DNA of 64,000 nucleotides, from positions 3,162,001-3,226,000 of the forward strand of contig NC_068558.1 in assembly GCF_022201045.2 (NCBI RefSeq). Reading direction: 5' to 3'. The stretch comes from Citrus sinensis. Taxonomy: Eukaryota > Streptophyta > Magnoliopsida > Sapindales > Rutaceae. Positions 23,399-35,068 of this stretch are shown here, one piece after another; within the stretch, counting starts at the first letter, position 1, and each line of letters begins with the position of its first letter. The position numbers and the translations under genes were made by a program. The notes under the pieces were generated by a model, which was given only the letters and a program-made list of their open reading frames with translations, had not been told where the DNA came from and searched no databases.

Positions 23399-26300
23399 AT
23401 GGAAGAAACATTTGTTCCCTTCCGTGGAATTAAGAATGATCTCAATGGAAGACTTAAGTGCTACAAGCAAGATTGGACTGGTGGTTTCCGAGCTGGATTC
23501 AGGTATGTGGCTGTCTCATTTGATTATCTGTCATTGCATAATGTTGTCTTTGATTATCATCATACAATAATGATCTGGATTGCTAGCTTAACATTGCTTT
23601 TTATTTGTTCACAGTATATAATGATTGCAAATACTAGGCTTTTTTGAGGTTATTTGTTTTGAAGTTACTAGGATGTTTTGTGGTTATTTGTTTTGAACTT
23701 ATCATCACTTTTTTTTTTTGTCACCTAGGATCCTTGCTCCAACAACATATATATTCTTTGCTTCTGCTATTCCAGTTATATCCTTCGGGGAGCAGCTTGA
23801 AAGAAATACAAGTGAGGCCATATACGCTGTCAATGTCCTCTTGTTATAGGCCCTCCCAATGGTCATCTACTGAGATGTGCTTTCTTTGATTGTATGTCAG
23901 ATGGAGCTTTGACTGCTGTGCAAACTCTTGCATCAACGGCACTTTGTGGTATCATCCATTCAATTGTTGGAGGACAGCCCCTTCTCATACTCGGTGTGGC
24001 TGAGCCAACTGTGTTGATGTATACATTTATGTTCAACTTTGCAAAAGATCGGAAAGATTTAGGCGAGAAACTATTCTTAGCTTGGACAGGATGGTAACAG
24101 CACTCTGCATCACTAAATTGTTACATTCGGGTTGATTTTGTGGTGATCCCAAAATGTTTTCTGCATTCTGTTGGGTTTTTAGGGTCTGTGCCTGGACGGC
24201 CTTATTGCTTTTCTTGCTGTCCATTTTGGGTGCATGCTCCATTATTAATCGGTTTACTCGCATTGCTGGTGAATTGTTTGGTCTGCTGATTGCAATGCTT
24301 TTCATGCAGCAGGCCATACGGGTAAGGAGATTTGGATTGTTTCTCAAAATGTTTTATATGCAATTTCTTGGCAGTCTTGAATTCTTGCTTGATTTTTGAA
24401 ACTGGTGTTTAAGAAGTACCATATTTTTTCTTTAAAACAATCTTGCATGAATTTGCTAGCATTTTCTCAGTAATTCCCTCAACTATGAACTTAATCCTAT
24501 AGGGAGTTGTGGAGGAGTTTGGCATACCAGAGAGAGAAAATCCTAATCAGATGTCATTGCAACCTTCTTGGCGTTTTGGCAATGGAATGTTTGCATTGGT
24601 TCTTTCCTTTGGCCTTCTTTATACTGGACTAAGGAGCCGAAAAGCTAGATCCTGGCGTTATGGATCAGGTAAAATGTTACTCTGACACTTACATGGCCTA
24701 TAAGTGATGAATTCTACATGAGTCAGTTAAGTAATCACTTCCTTATAATCATGCCATTCTCAGTGAGGTTAGCTTATTTCATTATTTAAACAAGCCCACA
24801 CGGTATGCTGCGTGAGCTGTATATCTCATAAACATTACTGATGAATGTGATTTCAAATCGGTAGGTTCACTACGAGGATTTATAGCAGATTACGGAGTCC
24901 CACTAATGGTGCTTGTATGGACTGCTGTATCATACATTCCTGTAAATAATGTTCCAAGAGGGATTCCCAGGCGACTTTTCAGTCCAAATCCATGGTCTCC
25001 TGGTGCATATTCAAATTGGACCATTGTCAAGGTGAATCCTGCTAGAAAAGATTCCACAGTATACAAATTGATGTTTACTTTGGTATCTACTTGAAGCATA
25101 GCTGAGATTTTGATTGAAGCATTTAGTATCTGGCAAGAAACTGATGCCTTTTAAGTTGTGCAGGAAATGTTGGATGTTCCTCCTTTATATATAGTTGGAG
25201 CATTTATTCCAGCAACTATGATTGCTGTTCTTTACTACTTTGATCACAGTGTAGCATCTCAACTTGCCCAACAGAAGGAGTTCAATCTGAAGAAACCACC
25301 TTCATATCACTATGACCTTCTTCTTCTGGGATTCTTGGTGAGCCATTGTCCTAACAAGCCATTAACTTTTGAAATTAATCTGGTGAAAATCAAATTAGAG
25401 TTGGACCAAAGTCCTTGTCTTCAATTTTATCAAATAACTTTATTATTTTGGTTATGCTGAATATTTATCAGACAATATTATGCGGTCTTATTGGCATTCC
25501 TCCATCCAATGGTGTAATTCCACAATCCCCAATGCATACAAAAAGCTTGGCTACCCTGAAACATCAGGTAATTGTCTTGGTTTTTCAAATCGCAAATCTG
25601 GTTTGTATACCAGCATAGTTCTATCAACTTTTTATTCTCAACTTTCTTGATGTATAGAACTCAGCTTGCCATTTATTACTTTTTGAATTGGAATATAATA
25701 CTCACATTGATGTTGCAATTACTGGTGCACAAACAGGAATGAGGTCCAACATTTTGACAAATTCTTACAATGGTGCAGCGTAGAGATGTGTAACTTAATG
25801 AGCCCAACATTTTTTTATTCAGATTTCTTATATCATTCGATAAGTTGTTATAGACTTTCAAAACTATATCTGAACCTACTACTCTCATGGCAATTTACTA
25901 CCTGATCCAAGGGCTTTAACAGTTGGCCTATGGTGCTTATACATATTCAGTCGCCTTGCTTATATTGCTGCCTTCTGCATAACAAGATTGCAGCTTTGTC
26001 CCATATTTCCGTTTCCATTTGAGTATTCTCTTCCTGTTGCAACAAATTCTTGATTGTGTATTAGATATTAAAGTTAGTGTCATCTGTGCTTCTTGATCAT
26101 GTTTTAGATATTAAAGTTAGTGTCATCTGAGTTTCTACTGCTTTGAAAACTAAATTGCTGCTACGGAATCTTGCTTTTCTTTGTAACAGCTTTTGCGGAA
26201 TAAGCTTGTATCAACAGCACGGAAAAGCTTACAGAGAAATTCAAATCTGAGTCAATTGTACAGGAACATGCAAGAGGCATACAATGAAATGCAGACGCCC

Positions 26301-27727
26301 CTTGTCTATCAAATGCCTCCTGCTCTGGTAGATTTATTTGCATTTTACCTTTTGATTGATACCATAATTGCTGTCATTCCCTTTTGCCCTAATTTCTACT
26401 TTAAACAGGGACTGAAAGAGATGAAAGAATCCACAATCGAACTGGCCTCCAGTTCTGGCTATATTGATGCACCTGTTGATGAGACTGTTTTTGATGTGGA
26501 TAAGGATATTGATGATCTTTTACCTGTTGAAGTCAAGGAACAACGTCTCAGCAATCTGCTGCAGGCATTGATGGTTGGCGGTTGTGTTGCTGCTATGCCT
26601 CTCCTGAAGAAGATCCCTACTTCTGTTCTTTGGGGCTACTTTGCCTTCATGGCCATTGAGAACTTGCCTGGAAATCAATTTTGGGAGAGGATATTATTGC
26701 TTTTCACTGCTCCAAGCCGCAGATACAAGTAATTACCTTCTATAGTTTTCCCCAATCAGTGCCTTAAAAGAAATTGAAAAAATGGAATTCAACTAAATCA
26801 TATGTTCAACTTGTGAAACCATATTTCTAATTTGTTATCGTTCTGATTGTTAGTTATCATTAGTATTCTTATAACAATGAGATATCTAATTTCCCTTTTC
26901 TGAACCTCAGGGTTTTGGAGGAGAATCATGCAACATTCATTGAGACTGTTCCCTTCAAATCAATTGCTGCCTTTACTTTGTTCCAGACAGTCTACCTGCT
27001 TCTTTGCTTTGGCATAACATGGATTCCAATAGCTGGTGTCCTTTTCCCACTGTTGATCATGCTTCTTGTCCCTGTGCGGCAATATTTGCTCCCAAAGTTT
27101 TTCAAAGCCGTTCATCTTCAAGATTTGGATGCTGCAGAATATGAGGAAGCTCCTGCCATTTCTTACAATATGACATTTGAAGTGAGTTGTCTAAGCTTTT
27201 TCTTTGTTTCAGCTAAGCCTAATTTCGCAAAAGCATCTGATTGGAGCATGGAATTAATATTGGTTTACCTAAGATTTACTTGATAAAATTTATTAAATAG
27301 AAAGAGAGGGAAAGGTGGTGGGGGGGGGGGGGGGGATAGACTTTTGATCTCTGGTGATAGTGTGACGCATATATTGGCTAAGCTTAGCCTTGGAAGTTTC
27401 ATTCTAATCCATGATGCTTTTATTGATCGACAGGAAAGAGCCATCGACATTGATGGAGGGGAAATTCTAGATGAAATGATCACACGAAGCCGTGGTGAGA
27501 TTCGCCACTCACAGAGTCCTAAAATTACTAGTTCAACTCCAACTTCACTTGAGGATAAAAGATCTCCTCACAGTCCATCGATGCAAAGGGCATATAGTCC
27601 CCGTGTTAGAGAACTGAGGGTGGAAAGAAGCCCCAGCTTGAGCGGAAAAGGGTTAGAAGTAAAGAAAATTCCCAGTCCCGGGCCATCTAACCTTGGACAA
27701 AGCAGTAACGGTTCATCTCCATGCTAA
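23399..27727 (+). CDS. BOR1: Boron (borate) exporter, BOR1 type, anion-exchanger fold
   Basis: Twelve coding exons: 23399-23502, 23729-23811, 23901-24093, 24183-24321, 24503-24668, 24865-25031, 25164-25337, 25472-25567, 26190-26327, 26409-26728, 26911-27181 and 27434-27727; 714 residues (Arabidopsis BOR1 is about 704). It is an SLC4-like borate efflux carrier of the plasma membrane that loads boron into xylem. Family signatures: the start METFVP-type leader with [43 protein letters not shown], and the [27 protein letters not shown] substrate region (given here only as landmarks, split across exons 7-8). The loop and C-terminal tail hold the tyrosine and lysine region used for endocytic turnover in Arabidopsis, around [19 protein letters not shown]. 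The last exon adds a Ser-Pro-rich tail. Intron 8 has a 43-bp tandem duplication and intron 11 a 16-nt G run. BOR2 or another clade I member is the alternative. Confidence 0.95.
26061..26130. repeat. 43-bp tandem duplication in BOR1 intron 8
   Basis: TTAGATATTAAAGTTAGTGT recurs at 26061 and 26104, with CATCTG following both copies. Confidence 0.8.
27320..27335. repeat. 16-nt poly-G run in BOR1 intron 11
   Basis: An uninterrupted G run in the sense strand of the intron, preceded by GGTG. Confidence 0.9.
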
Positions 27728-28964
27728 AGTCTAGAATGCATAATCCACATGAGTTTATTTGTCACTGGTGCTTGAGAGGTCTTGTACTAAGTTCATGTAA
27801 CTATGTGTTATATGTGCTTCTCTTCCTATTTCTAACCATCGGATGTCTTTCAGTGATTACTGTTATATTTCCTAAATATGGGCAGGTAGAGATTTATGTT
27901 AATAAAAAGCATGCTTTATTATATCACCAAATGATATTTCATTATGTGTGATTTATAAGGCACAGTGAAGATTATCCGTGAGACTAATTTCTTGTTGCCG
28001 CAATTTGAATTTATATGGACACGACTGGGTCAAGTCATATTCATGAATTAGTGAAGCCGATGAATGACTGACTGGAGCTCACATAAGCCATTTTAACTGC
28101 AAGGGACAAGGAAAAGAGACACCCGATCCACCATCTAAATAGGCTCGTCCACTTTCTTATGTCAGCATTCCTATTGGGATACACATTTTTTCCCCTGGAA
28201 AAAGAGTCCTTTCAAAGTAAAAGCTGTTTACTTGGTTAGTGGTGCTGATGAGTAGTTCATGTCTATGAGATTCCCAATAACGATTCAAAAGATGGTAAAA
28301 TATTTTTCTCCAAACATCTGATTTCTGGCTTAGCAATTCTCTTTGCTGATCCTTTGCTTTTCCAAGCACCACTAGCACTATGATTTCAGCGCTTGTCTGC
28401 ACTTCTGAATGAATTACGTAAAGAGATACTAGAAAAGGGTGATTCAGATAGATATAAAGAGAGATTTGCTTAGGCACTAGGTGGACAGACAATTAATGCC
28501 AAATATCACTAGTGATAAGCATGCTATACAACCCACTATCTCTTCTGTACAACAAGGAGTACACAAGGGAGTGAGGGACCCAAATGGTGCTGTTAGGACC
28601 AAAATGATGCTGTCACTTGTCACTCTGATGCTTTGCTTAACGATTGAATGACACTTTAAAAAGTGACACAGCAGATTCTTTGATTTGCACTAATGTTTGT
28701 GGATCAACTGATGGGCACTTAGAATGACGGTAAGTTCCGCATTTTCTTTTCTGTATCAGCATAAGTTCTTCTTTGGTCTTGAACCCATCGAAATTTTGTA
28801 GCCTACAGGCATTTGGCCCAGAGCAAATTTACAGCTCAGTGTCAGTAGCCAGGACAATTGGACATTACAAATGAGTGTCATGGGTTTTCTTTTGAGTTCC
28901 TTAAGATTTTGGTAGGTTGGACATGAGCTAAGCGTTTTATCAAACTATTGAGAACTTAATTAGT

Positions 28965-29100
28965 TTGTGCTAAGCGAGTGGTCAGGCTGCTGCCCTCCAA
29001 TTTGGATGGCAGCAGTTCGAACCTCCACAAATATATTGTGAGAGTATTTTCTTTCTTAATTAAATTTGAATGAAGGTATTATTTTTTTTTATCCAAGTGT
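28965..29100 (+). mobile_element. Candidate tRNA-derived SINE
   Basis: GCTAAGCGAGTGG resembles a pol III A box. It is followed about 40 bp later by GCAGTTCGAACCTCC, a good B box. Between them TGCTGCC..GGCAGCA forms a stem like a tRNA anticodon arm. A T-rich 3' end follows (about 29080-29090). Ends and target-site duplication are unclear. Confidence 0.5.
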
Positions 29101-29116
29101 GATGAGTAGACATCTC

Positions 29117-29394
29117 TTGAATATTTGTGAGGGTTAAAATATGAATAGCGCTCCATTAGTATTGATGTAAGTTGATCCCAATAATAGTCTGATTTGTAAG
29201 CTCATTAGTATTGATGTAAGTTGGTTCCAGTAATAGTCTGATTTGTAAATATCAGTTGAATATTTATGAGGGTTAAAATATGGATAGCGCTCCATTAGTA
29301 TTGATGTAAGTTGATCCCAATAATAGTCTGATTTGTAAGCTCATTAGTATTGATGTAAATTGGTCCCAGTAATAATCTGATTTGTAAATATCAG
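29117..29394. repeat. 139-bp tandem repeat with internal half-repeat
   Basis: Two units start at 29117 and 29256 (TTGAATATTTGTGAGGG and TTGAATATTTATGAGGG), 139 bp apart and over 90% alike by eye. Each unit itself contains two related segments beginning CATTAGTATTGATGTAA about 49 bp apart, so the duplication is nested. Confidence 0.85.
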
Positions 29395-30003
29395 TTTAGT
29401 CTTATATAATATGAGTTATAATTTAAGTAATAATCTCATGTAATAAAAAAAAAATAGTTTGTACAGTTACCATTTTTCTTCATCCTCAATTAAATAAATT
29501 ACTTTCATCCTCAATGAAATAAATTACAAGCCAAATGGAGAATGAAACTGAGTTTTATAACATAGGAGCTACTTGAAGTGACCAAAATGAGATGAGGATG
29601 GCAAAGAAAAGATGAATTGAATTTTCGGCAAGAAATCATTATTATTTATCAATATTTTCTTGAAATGACTCAGAAATTAAATATTTGACTGAAGCAGAAC
29701 AATCATTTATGCTGACATTTTAATGTGTGATATAGGTGCATTATCCATAAATAGGAAAAAAATGAAAAAAAAAAAGAGGGAAAAAAATGCGCGTTTGTCC
29801 AGGTTGGTGGAGGGGCAGAGGACCGGACTTGTGGGTAGAGGTGGGTGGGTGTTCGATCGGTATCTTTCAGCCGGGGGGAGATAAAAAGGTGAAAAAGAAA
29901 ATGATTATCATAAATAAATAACATTAAACAACAAGAAATAAATAAATAAAAACCGCGCCAGTTCTGTTGTCTAGATCTGATCTGCGCTCTTAAGAAAACA
30001 GAA

Positions 30004-33000
30004 ATGAGGCCACAAATAGTGTTATTTGGAGATTCAATAACACAGCAGTCTTTTGGATCAGCCGGCTGGGGAGCTGCTCTTGCTGACGCTTACTGTCGCA
30101 AGGTTTTAACTTTTACATTTCTTTGATTTTTTTTTGTTCTTACTGATCTTTTTGTTCAATTTTCTTTATGCTGTTTTTGGTGATACCCAGCTTTTTTATT
30201 CTTGGCTTCGTGTATTGGGTTTTGCTTGTTTTGTTGTTTTATAGGCTGACGTGCTACTTCGTGGCTATGGTGGTTACAATACTAGATGGGCATTGTTCTT
30301 GCTACATCACATTTTCCCTCTGGTAAACAATCTCCTTGTTTATTTATTTCTTTATTTTGGTTGGTTTGTTATAGATACCGACTATTTACTTCTGTTGGAA
30401 AATTTCAATTTTTCTTGTGTAACACCAACTGGGTTTATTGAATTTTGCTACTTGGTGGTTGTTTTGGCAGGACAATTCAAACCCGCCAGTGGCTACAACA
30501 ATTTTCTTTGGGGCTAATGATGCTGCTCTTTTTGGGAGAACTAGTGAGAGGCAGCATGTTCCTGTGGAAGAGTACGGGGACAATCTCAAAATAATGGTTC
30601 AGCATTTGAAGGTTCAAATTTTGATCTTTCAGTGATGATTGAGCAACCCATTTGAGTTTTTCTGGTTTCTGTTCTTATCATTTGCAGCATATCAATTCAT
30701 TGTTTGCAGAGACTCTCACCAACTATGTTAGTTGTTCTTATTACTCCACCGCCAGTTGATGAGGACGGGCGTATGGAATATGCAAAGTATGTTAACTCTT
30801 CTCCTTATATTAACTGTTTTCTAGGACGTCCACCCAAGTACCCACAACCAATAGGAAAACAACAATGGTTTTACCATGGTGGTTGCAGCATATGTTATTT
30901 TCTTTTGCGGCTATCAACAATTTGATATAATTTTGAATATTTCATTATTTTTAAGAGAAAATTTATACGTTGCCATTCAAAGAATTTATATTATTTTTAA
31001 GAGAAAACAAGTACGGAAGATTTTTGTATTTTGTTTAAGGTCCTTTTTTTTTCTTTGTAGTGAAAATCAGTGTCTTAGTCTGTGGAATGTCATGGACTAA
31101 TATAACTTTAGTATGTTGAATGACTTAGACCACAAGTTTGAGCTTTCTCATGCAGGGATGTCATTTCCCTATTCTGTAATCGTGGCTTGGAGATCCCAAG
31201 TTTTAGTTGTAGATCCTTATCACCTAATGGAAATGGAGCCGCTTGATCTCAATTTTGTTCATTATAGCCTAATCCTAACAGTGACAAGCATATTACCACC
31301 ATAAACCTCTGCCGCAACCTCCTGTCTTTCCATTACTGCTTGCTTACTTGTTTGCTTGTGCTATTTCTTCTATTAATGCTATCGCCATTGCTTTAAACTG
31401 CCATCTTGCTGCCTCTGTCATCTTCACCATTACCACAAGATGTTAACAGACATTCCCACTGCCATCAGATCAGCAACACCAGCCCCTGTGGCCCTGCCAC
31501 AAGATCTCCTTCTTCCTTTGCTGCCACCTTAATGGTCAGTTCCATTTTGATCTGAAGGCTGTACAAATTCACGTGCTCATTTCTTATCAAACTTGCCTCT
31601 GTTATTGCATTAGCGCTGTTTATGCATTTTTAATTTGATCTATCTACGACTTCCAGCTCATGTCCACCATGCAATTTCTTATATTTGTTTCCGTGGCCAG
31701 TAATATTTACTCTCTAATCCTTCGGTGTGATGGGAGGATACACCATTAGGTCAGACGGGTATCGGTGCTGCCACGATCAATCAGTTTCACTCTTAACAAA
31801 AAAGCTCTTCCATCCCAGCCAACATTGACTTTACCATCCCATTCACATCCATGTACCATCACTCTCTCCAGAGTTGCCACTAACTATATACAACTGACCT
31901 TGTTCGAAGCAGATTGAGATCAAAACCAAGTGGCAGTGGCATAGCAATTACCTTGTTTAGATCTAGATACCTTCCAAGAAAGAGTTTGTGCCCCACATAA
32001 AGAAATGGAGAGATATAAACATGCCATTCTTTCCTCTTCTAATTGATCTTCGAAATCCTTGGAGTGGAAAATAACCATGACCGATCCAGAATCATCTCAG
32101 AGTCCTGATTCTTAAGACCTCAAAATCCTCAAATCTTGGAACTCTAACCATAAAATTACTGTTGTTATTTCTCTTTCTAAGGTATTATTAATGTGATAAG
32201 ATACTTGGTATGTTTTATAATTGTGTTTGCAGATCACTGTATGGTGAGAAAGCTATGAAACTGCCTGAAAGGACAAATGAAATGACAGGAGTTTATGCTA
32301 GGCAGTGCATTGAGACTGCTAAAGACTTGGGTGTCCCCTTTATTGATTTGTGGTCCAAGATGCAGGAAACAGAGGGTTGGCAGAAAAAATTCCTGAGGTT
32401 TGTGATATATAAAGCTTGTGTCGGTTTGTGGTCCAAAATGATAATCTGACTGATTTTGGCTTGGTAAAACATATTTCCTCATGTTCATATCTAGACTAGA
32501 CTGAAGTACTACAATAATCTGGCTCAACAAAGTAGTAGTTACGTTTGATCTTTTCCTGGAACTGCATGCCCGATTGATGAATTTTTGTATGCAAGTACTT
32601 TCAACTTGGATTGCATGGATGACAAACCTAATGGATCTTGGACTTCATCTAGGAATACATAGATGACAAATCCAATGGATCTTGGAAAGTCGAGACACCC
32701 GAGCCACAGCAAAGAAATACTAAATCCAGGTGTAGGACTTATTATTAGGGGAAAGAAAAATAATCCTAGTCTGTTTGGTTTACTGGAGACATAGACTTAG
32801 TTGTTTCACAGACTAATATTAGCTCTGCAAGAGTGTACTGATAAGAAATATGATCTGAGTATATTTGTTTCATCTTTCATTACAGTGATGGATTGCACCT
32901 GACAGAGGAAGGCAATGCAGTGGTCCACAAAGAAGTTGTGGAAGTTTTCAGTGTCGCCGGGCTTTCTTCTGAAGAAATGCCATATGATTTCCCTCACCAC

Positions 33001-33069
33001 TCGCAAATTGATGCAAAGAACCCCGAGAAAACTTTCCAACAACAGCAATGCTTGGCACGGCCCCTTTAG
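30004..33069 (+). CDS. GDSL esterase/lipase, CPRD49 type
   Basis: Six exons: 30004-30102, 30245-30322, 30471-30611, 30710-30786, 32233-32397 and 32886-33069; 247 residues. It is an SGNH-fold hydrolase predicted to cleave esters. The catalytic Ser11 lies in FGDSITQQ; the oxyanion Asn75 is in FFGAND; the catalytic pair Asp188/His191 is in SDGLHLT. RGYGGYNTRW and LITPPPVDE are hallmarks of the short CPRD49 subgroup (cowpea drought-inducible protein; also like yeast isoamyl acetate hydrolase IAH1). There is no signal peptide, unlike most plant GDSL lipases, so a cytosolic or peripheral location is expected. The GDSL block begins only 8 residues after Met1, normal for this subgroup. Intron 4 is 1446 bp and contains C/T-rich DNA unlike its surroundings. 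The natural substrate is unknown. Confidence 0.93.
31140..32160. other. Unexplained C-richer insert-like block in GDSL intron 4
   Basis: Plus-strand sequence rich in CCACC, CTGCC and CCATTA motifs, clearly less AT-rich than the rest of the intron. It contains short ORFs up to 63 codons but no recognisable domain. It may be a decayed retroelement fragment. Confidence 0.35.
32608..32683. repeat. Short imperfect tandem duplication in GDSL intron 5
   Basis: Segments of the form ATGACAAACCTAATGGATCTTGGA and ATGACAAATCCAATGGATCTTGGA lie about 48 bp apart. Confidence 0.7.
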
Positions 33070-35046
33070 AAAGGCTTTGACTTCTATACCTAACTTTTAA
33101 ATATACTCATATTTTGAAGAAAGTTTTGGACTGGGGATTAATTTTGCCACATAAATGGTGATAATAATGATTAATTCTGTGGTTGTTCTTTACCCCTGGG
33201 GGTTGATAAAAAGGTTTTTAAGGTTTTTTTTTTTTTTTGGTGGGTCACCTGAGTTCAAACCGCAAGTAGGTAGAGAGCTAAAATATTAATTTGAGGTTTC
33301 CCTAAAAACTTTGCGGCTGTTCTTGTTCATAAGGCTTATTGGAGAGTAGTAGTGAGTAGTAGTCCCCTTGTACGCAGGGGATTGCAGTCTTTCTTCCACT
33401 ATTAATTAAAGGTTAAATTATTGATAATATATCAGATATTCATAACTAGAGGAAGAATGTTTATGTTCCACTCGCATTTCGTAAGAAAGAATTGACTTAT
33501 AAATATTAATATTGTGGGGCTTGAACCTGTCCTCACATCCAACTATTTTTGTTTCATTCTTAAAAAGTAAAGAAAAAATATTTTTGTTTTGCTCCTGATG
33601 GTCTAACCAGTGATTTTTTAAAAATTTACTTTAATATAATTTAGAATATATCCAGCTCTTTACTTAGAAAAAGAAAAAGAAAATAAAAAATAAAAAAGAC
33701 AGCAATATGTGCTTTGTTGGTTTGTTGGTGTTCATGTATTGCCCTTTATCCTTAAATGAGGAATTCTTTTCTAATTATATAAAAGTAAATAGAATCATAG
33801 AAAGTATTTAACCAGCGTGGTAGTGGACTTCACAAACACCTTAACATTATGGACTGATTGATTGGCCTCTATGTTTTGATGTCCAAAACTTTCAGATTAT
33901 CTTCAAAATTAAGGGTTGGAAAATCAAAGAAAATTGTCATGGGCATTTACAATTTCAAAATTGGAAAAGGGATTTGAGACTTGTAGATGTAAGCCATAAG
34001 TTGCACTAAATCCTTTGTAAACATCGTTTCTTACTTAACCTATTACATTAAAGCTTTTTATTTTTTTAATTGTGATTAAAGAACACCAACTGCAAAATTA
34101 AGGCTAATAACAAATGCTTAGCGTTATCACTACTAATCCGTACTAAAAGTAGTCTTTAATGTAGATTGATTTTTCTTTATTTAACATGACCATAATTGTG
34201 TTTCTTAGTCTTAAGACCAAATTTACCATTAGATTTATTTTTTAACGACTCGCTGAATTTTGATATTAATAAGAAAGAGTAAATTAACTTATTTAAGGTT
34301 TTGTTTGAAAACCATTTCCGTTACAAATAAGTATTACTCATTTAATTTAGATAATTTGTAATTATCTAAAGTGAACCTTAGCCAAAGCCATTTTTTTCAA
34401 TTCATATTGACGGATTTACCCTCGTTTATTTCCTTCTCCTGATGCCACATAAAAAATGTACCATCAAATGAGTTAAATTGACTTGATTATGTTTTGAAAG
34501 TTTTTTTTTTTTTTTAAAGTCCAATGTATACTTCTAATGGCCCCATCCATGATATTCTTACTATTTATGTACGAATAAATATAAAGTAAAAATCCCATGA
34601 ATGAATGAGTTTATATACCGAAGACAATAAGATTTTTAGTGATGCGAATTAAGGTTAATCAACAAAAATTTGTCTGCCCAAGAGGAAATTCTTCACTTAT
34701 TCAGTTATTATAAACAAAAGTTCAATAATATACAGAAATAGAACCTAAAAGGAAAAAGACAAGGAGGGAGGGTTAAGATAGACATTTGATTCATGTGCTA
34801 TGTATTTTTTTAAATATTAAATTAAATAAAAAGTGAAAAAAAGAGCCATAAATATGTTAATTAAGAGAGGCTTGATGGTCAAGATAGCTAAGTAATGCTA
34901 AACGATCCTGACCATGGGATTAATCATAATGAACGATCATGATTAACTTTGATAATAAATGCCTTTGCCATATGCTCACTTATTAAGGAACACAAAGGTG
35001 ACAGTTCCAAAACGCTCAAACATCAAACGTTTTGCTGCATGTTGTC
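33070..35046. other. Spacer between GDSL and MYB genes
   Basis: Starts with GDSL 3' UTR. A T run lies at about 33224-33238. Minus-strand sequence at about 33520-33620 reads CACTGGTTAGACC and GGACAGGTTCAAGCCCC, which resemble pol III A and B boxes but are about 75 bp apart, too far for a normal tRNA head. Otherwise AT-rich with nothing recognised. Confidence 0.5.
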
Positions 35047-35068
35047 ATGGAGCTGGACACAAAGCTAA
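35039..35068 (+). promoter_or_regulatory. Overlapping upstream ORF at the MYB start
   Basis: An out-of-frame ATG lies 8 bases before the assigned MYB start and opens a 9-codon ORF that ends at TAA within the MYB coding sequence. Its context (GCTGCATGT) is weaker than that of the main start (TTGTCATGG, with G at +4). Leaky scanning would be needed to make the MYB protein. Confidence 0.45.

Larger units (their letters stand above)
27728..30003. other. Spacer between BOR1 and the GDSL gene
   Basis: The first few hundred bases should be BOR1 3' UTR (an AATAAA-like AATAAAAAG occurs near 27900). The rest holds a candidate SINE (about 28965-29100), a nested tandem repeat (29117-29394) and AT-rich DNA. 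No further gene is supported. Confidence 0.55.

Noticed and set aside
24033-24347. 104-codon minus-strand ORF over BOR1 exons 3-4
   Set aside because: Antisense shadow of conserved BOR1 exons.
28157-28492. 111-codon minus-strand ORF downstream of BOR1
   Set aside because: No recognisable domain, surrounded by repeats; length is possible by chance in this composition.
33520-33620. Minus-strand A-box/B-box-like pair
   Set aside because: The spacing of about 75 bp is too long for a tRNA or SINE head and no cloverleaf arms pair.
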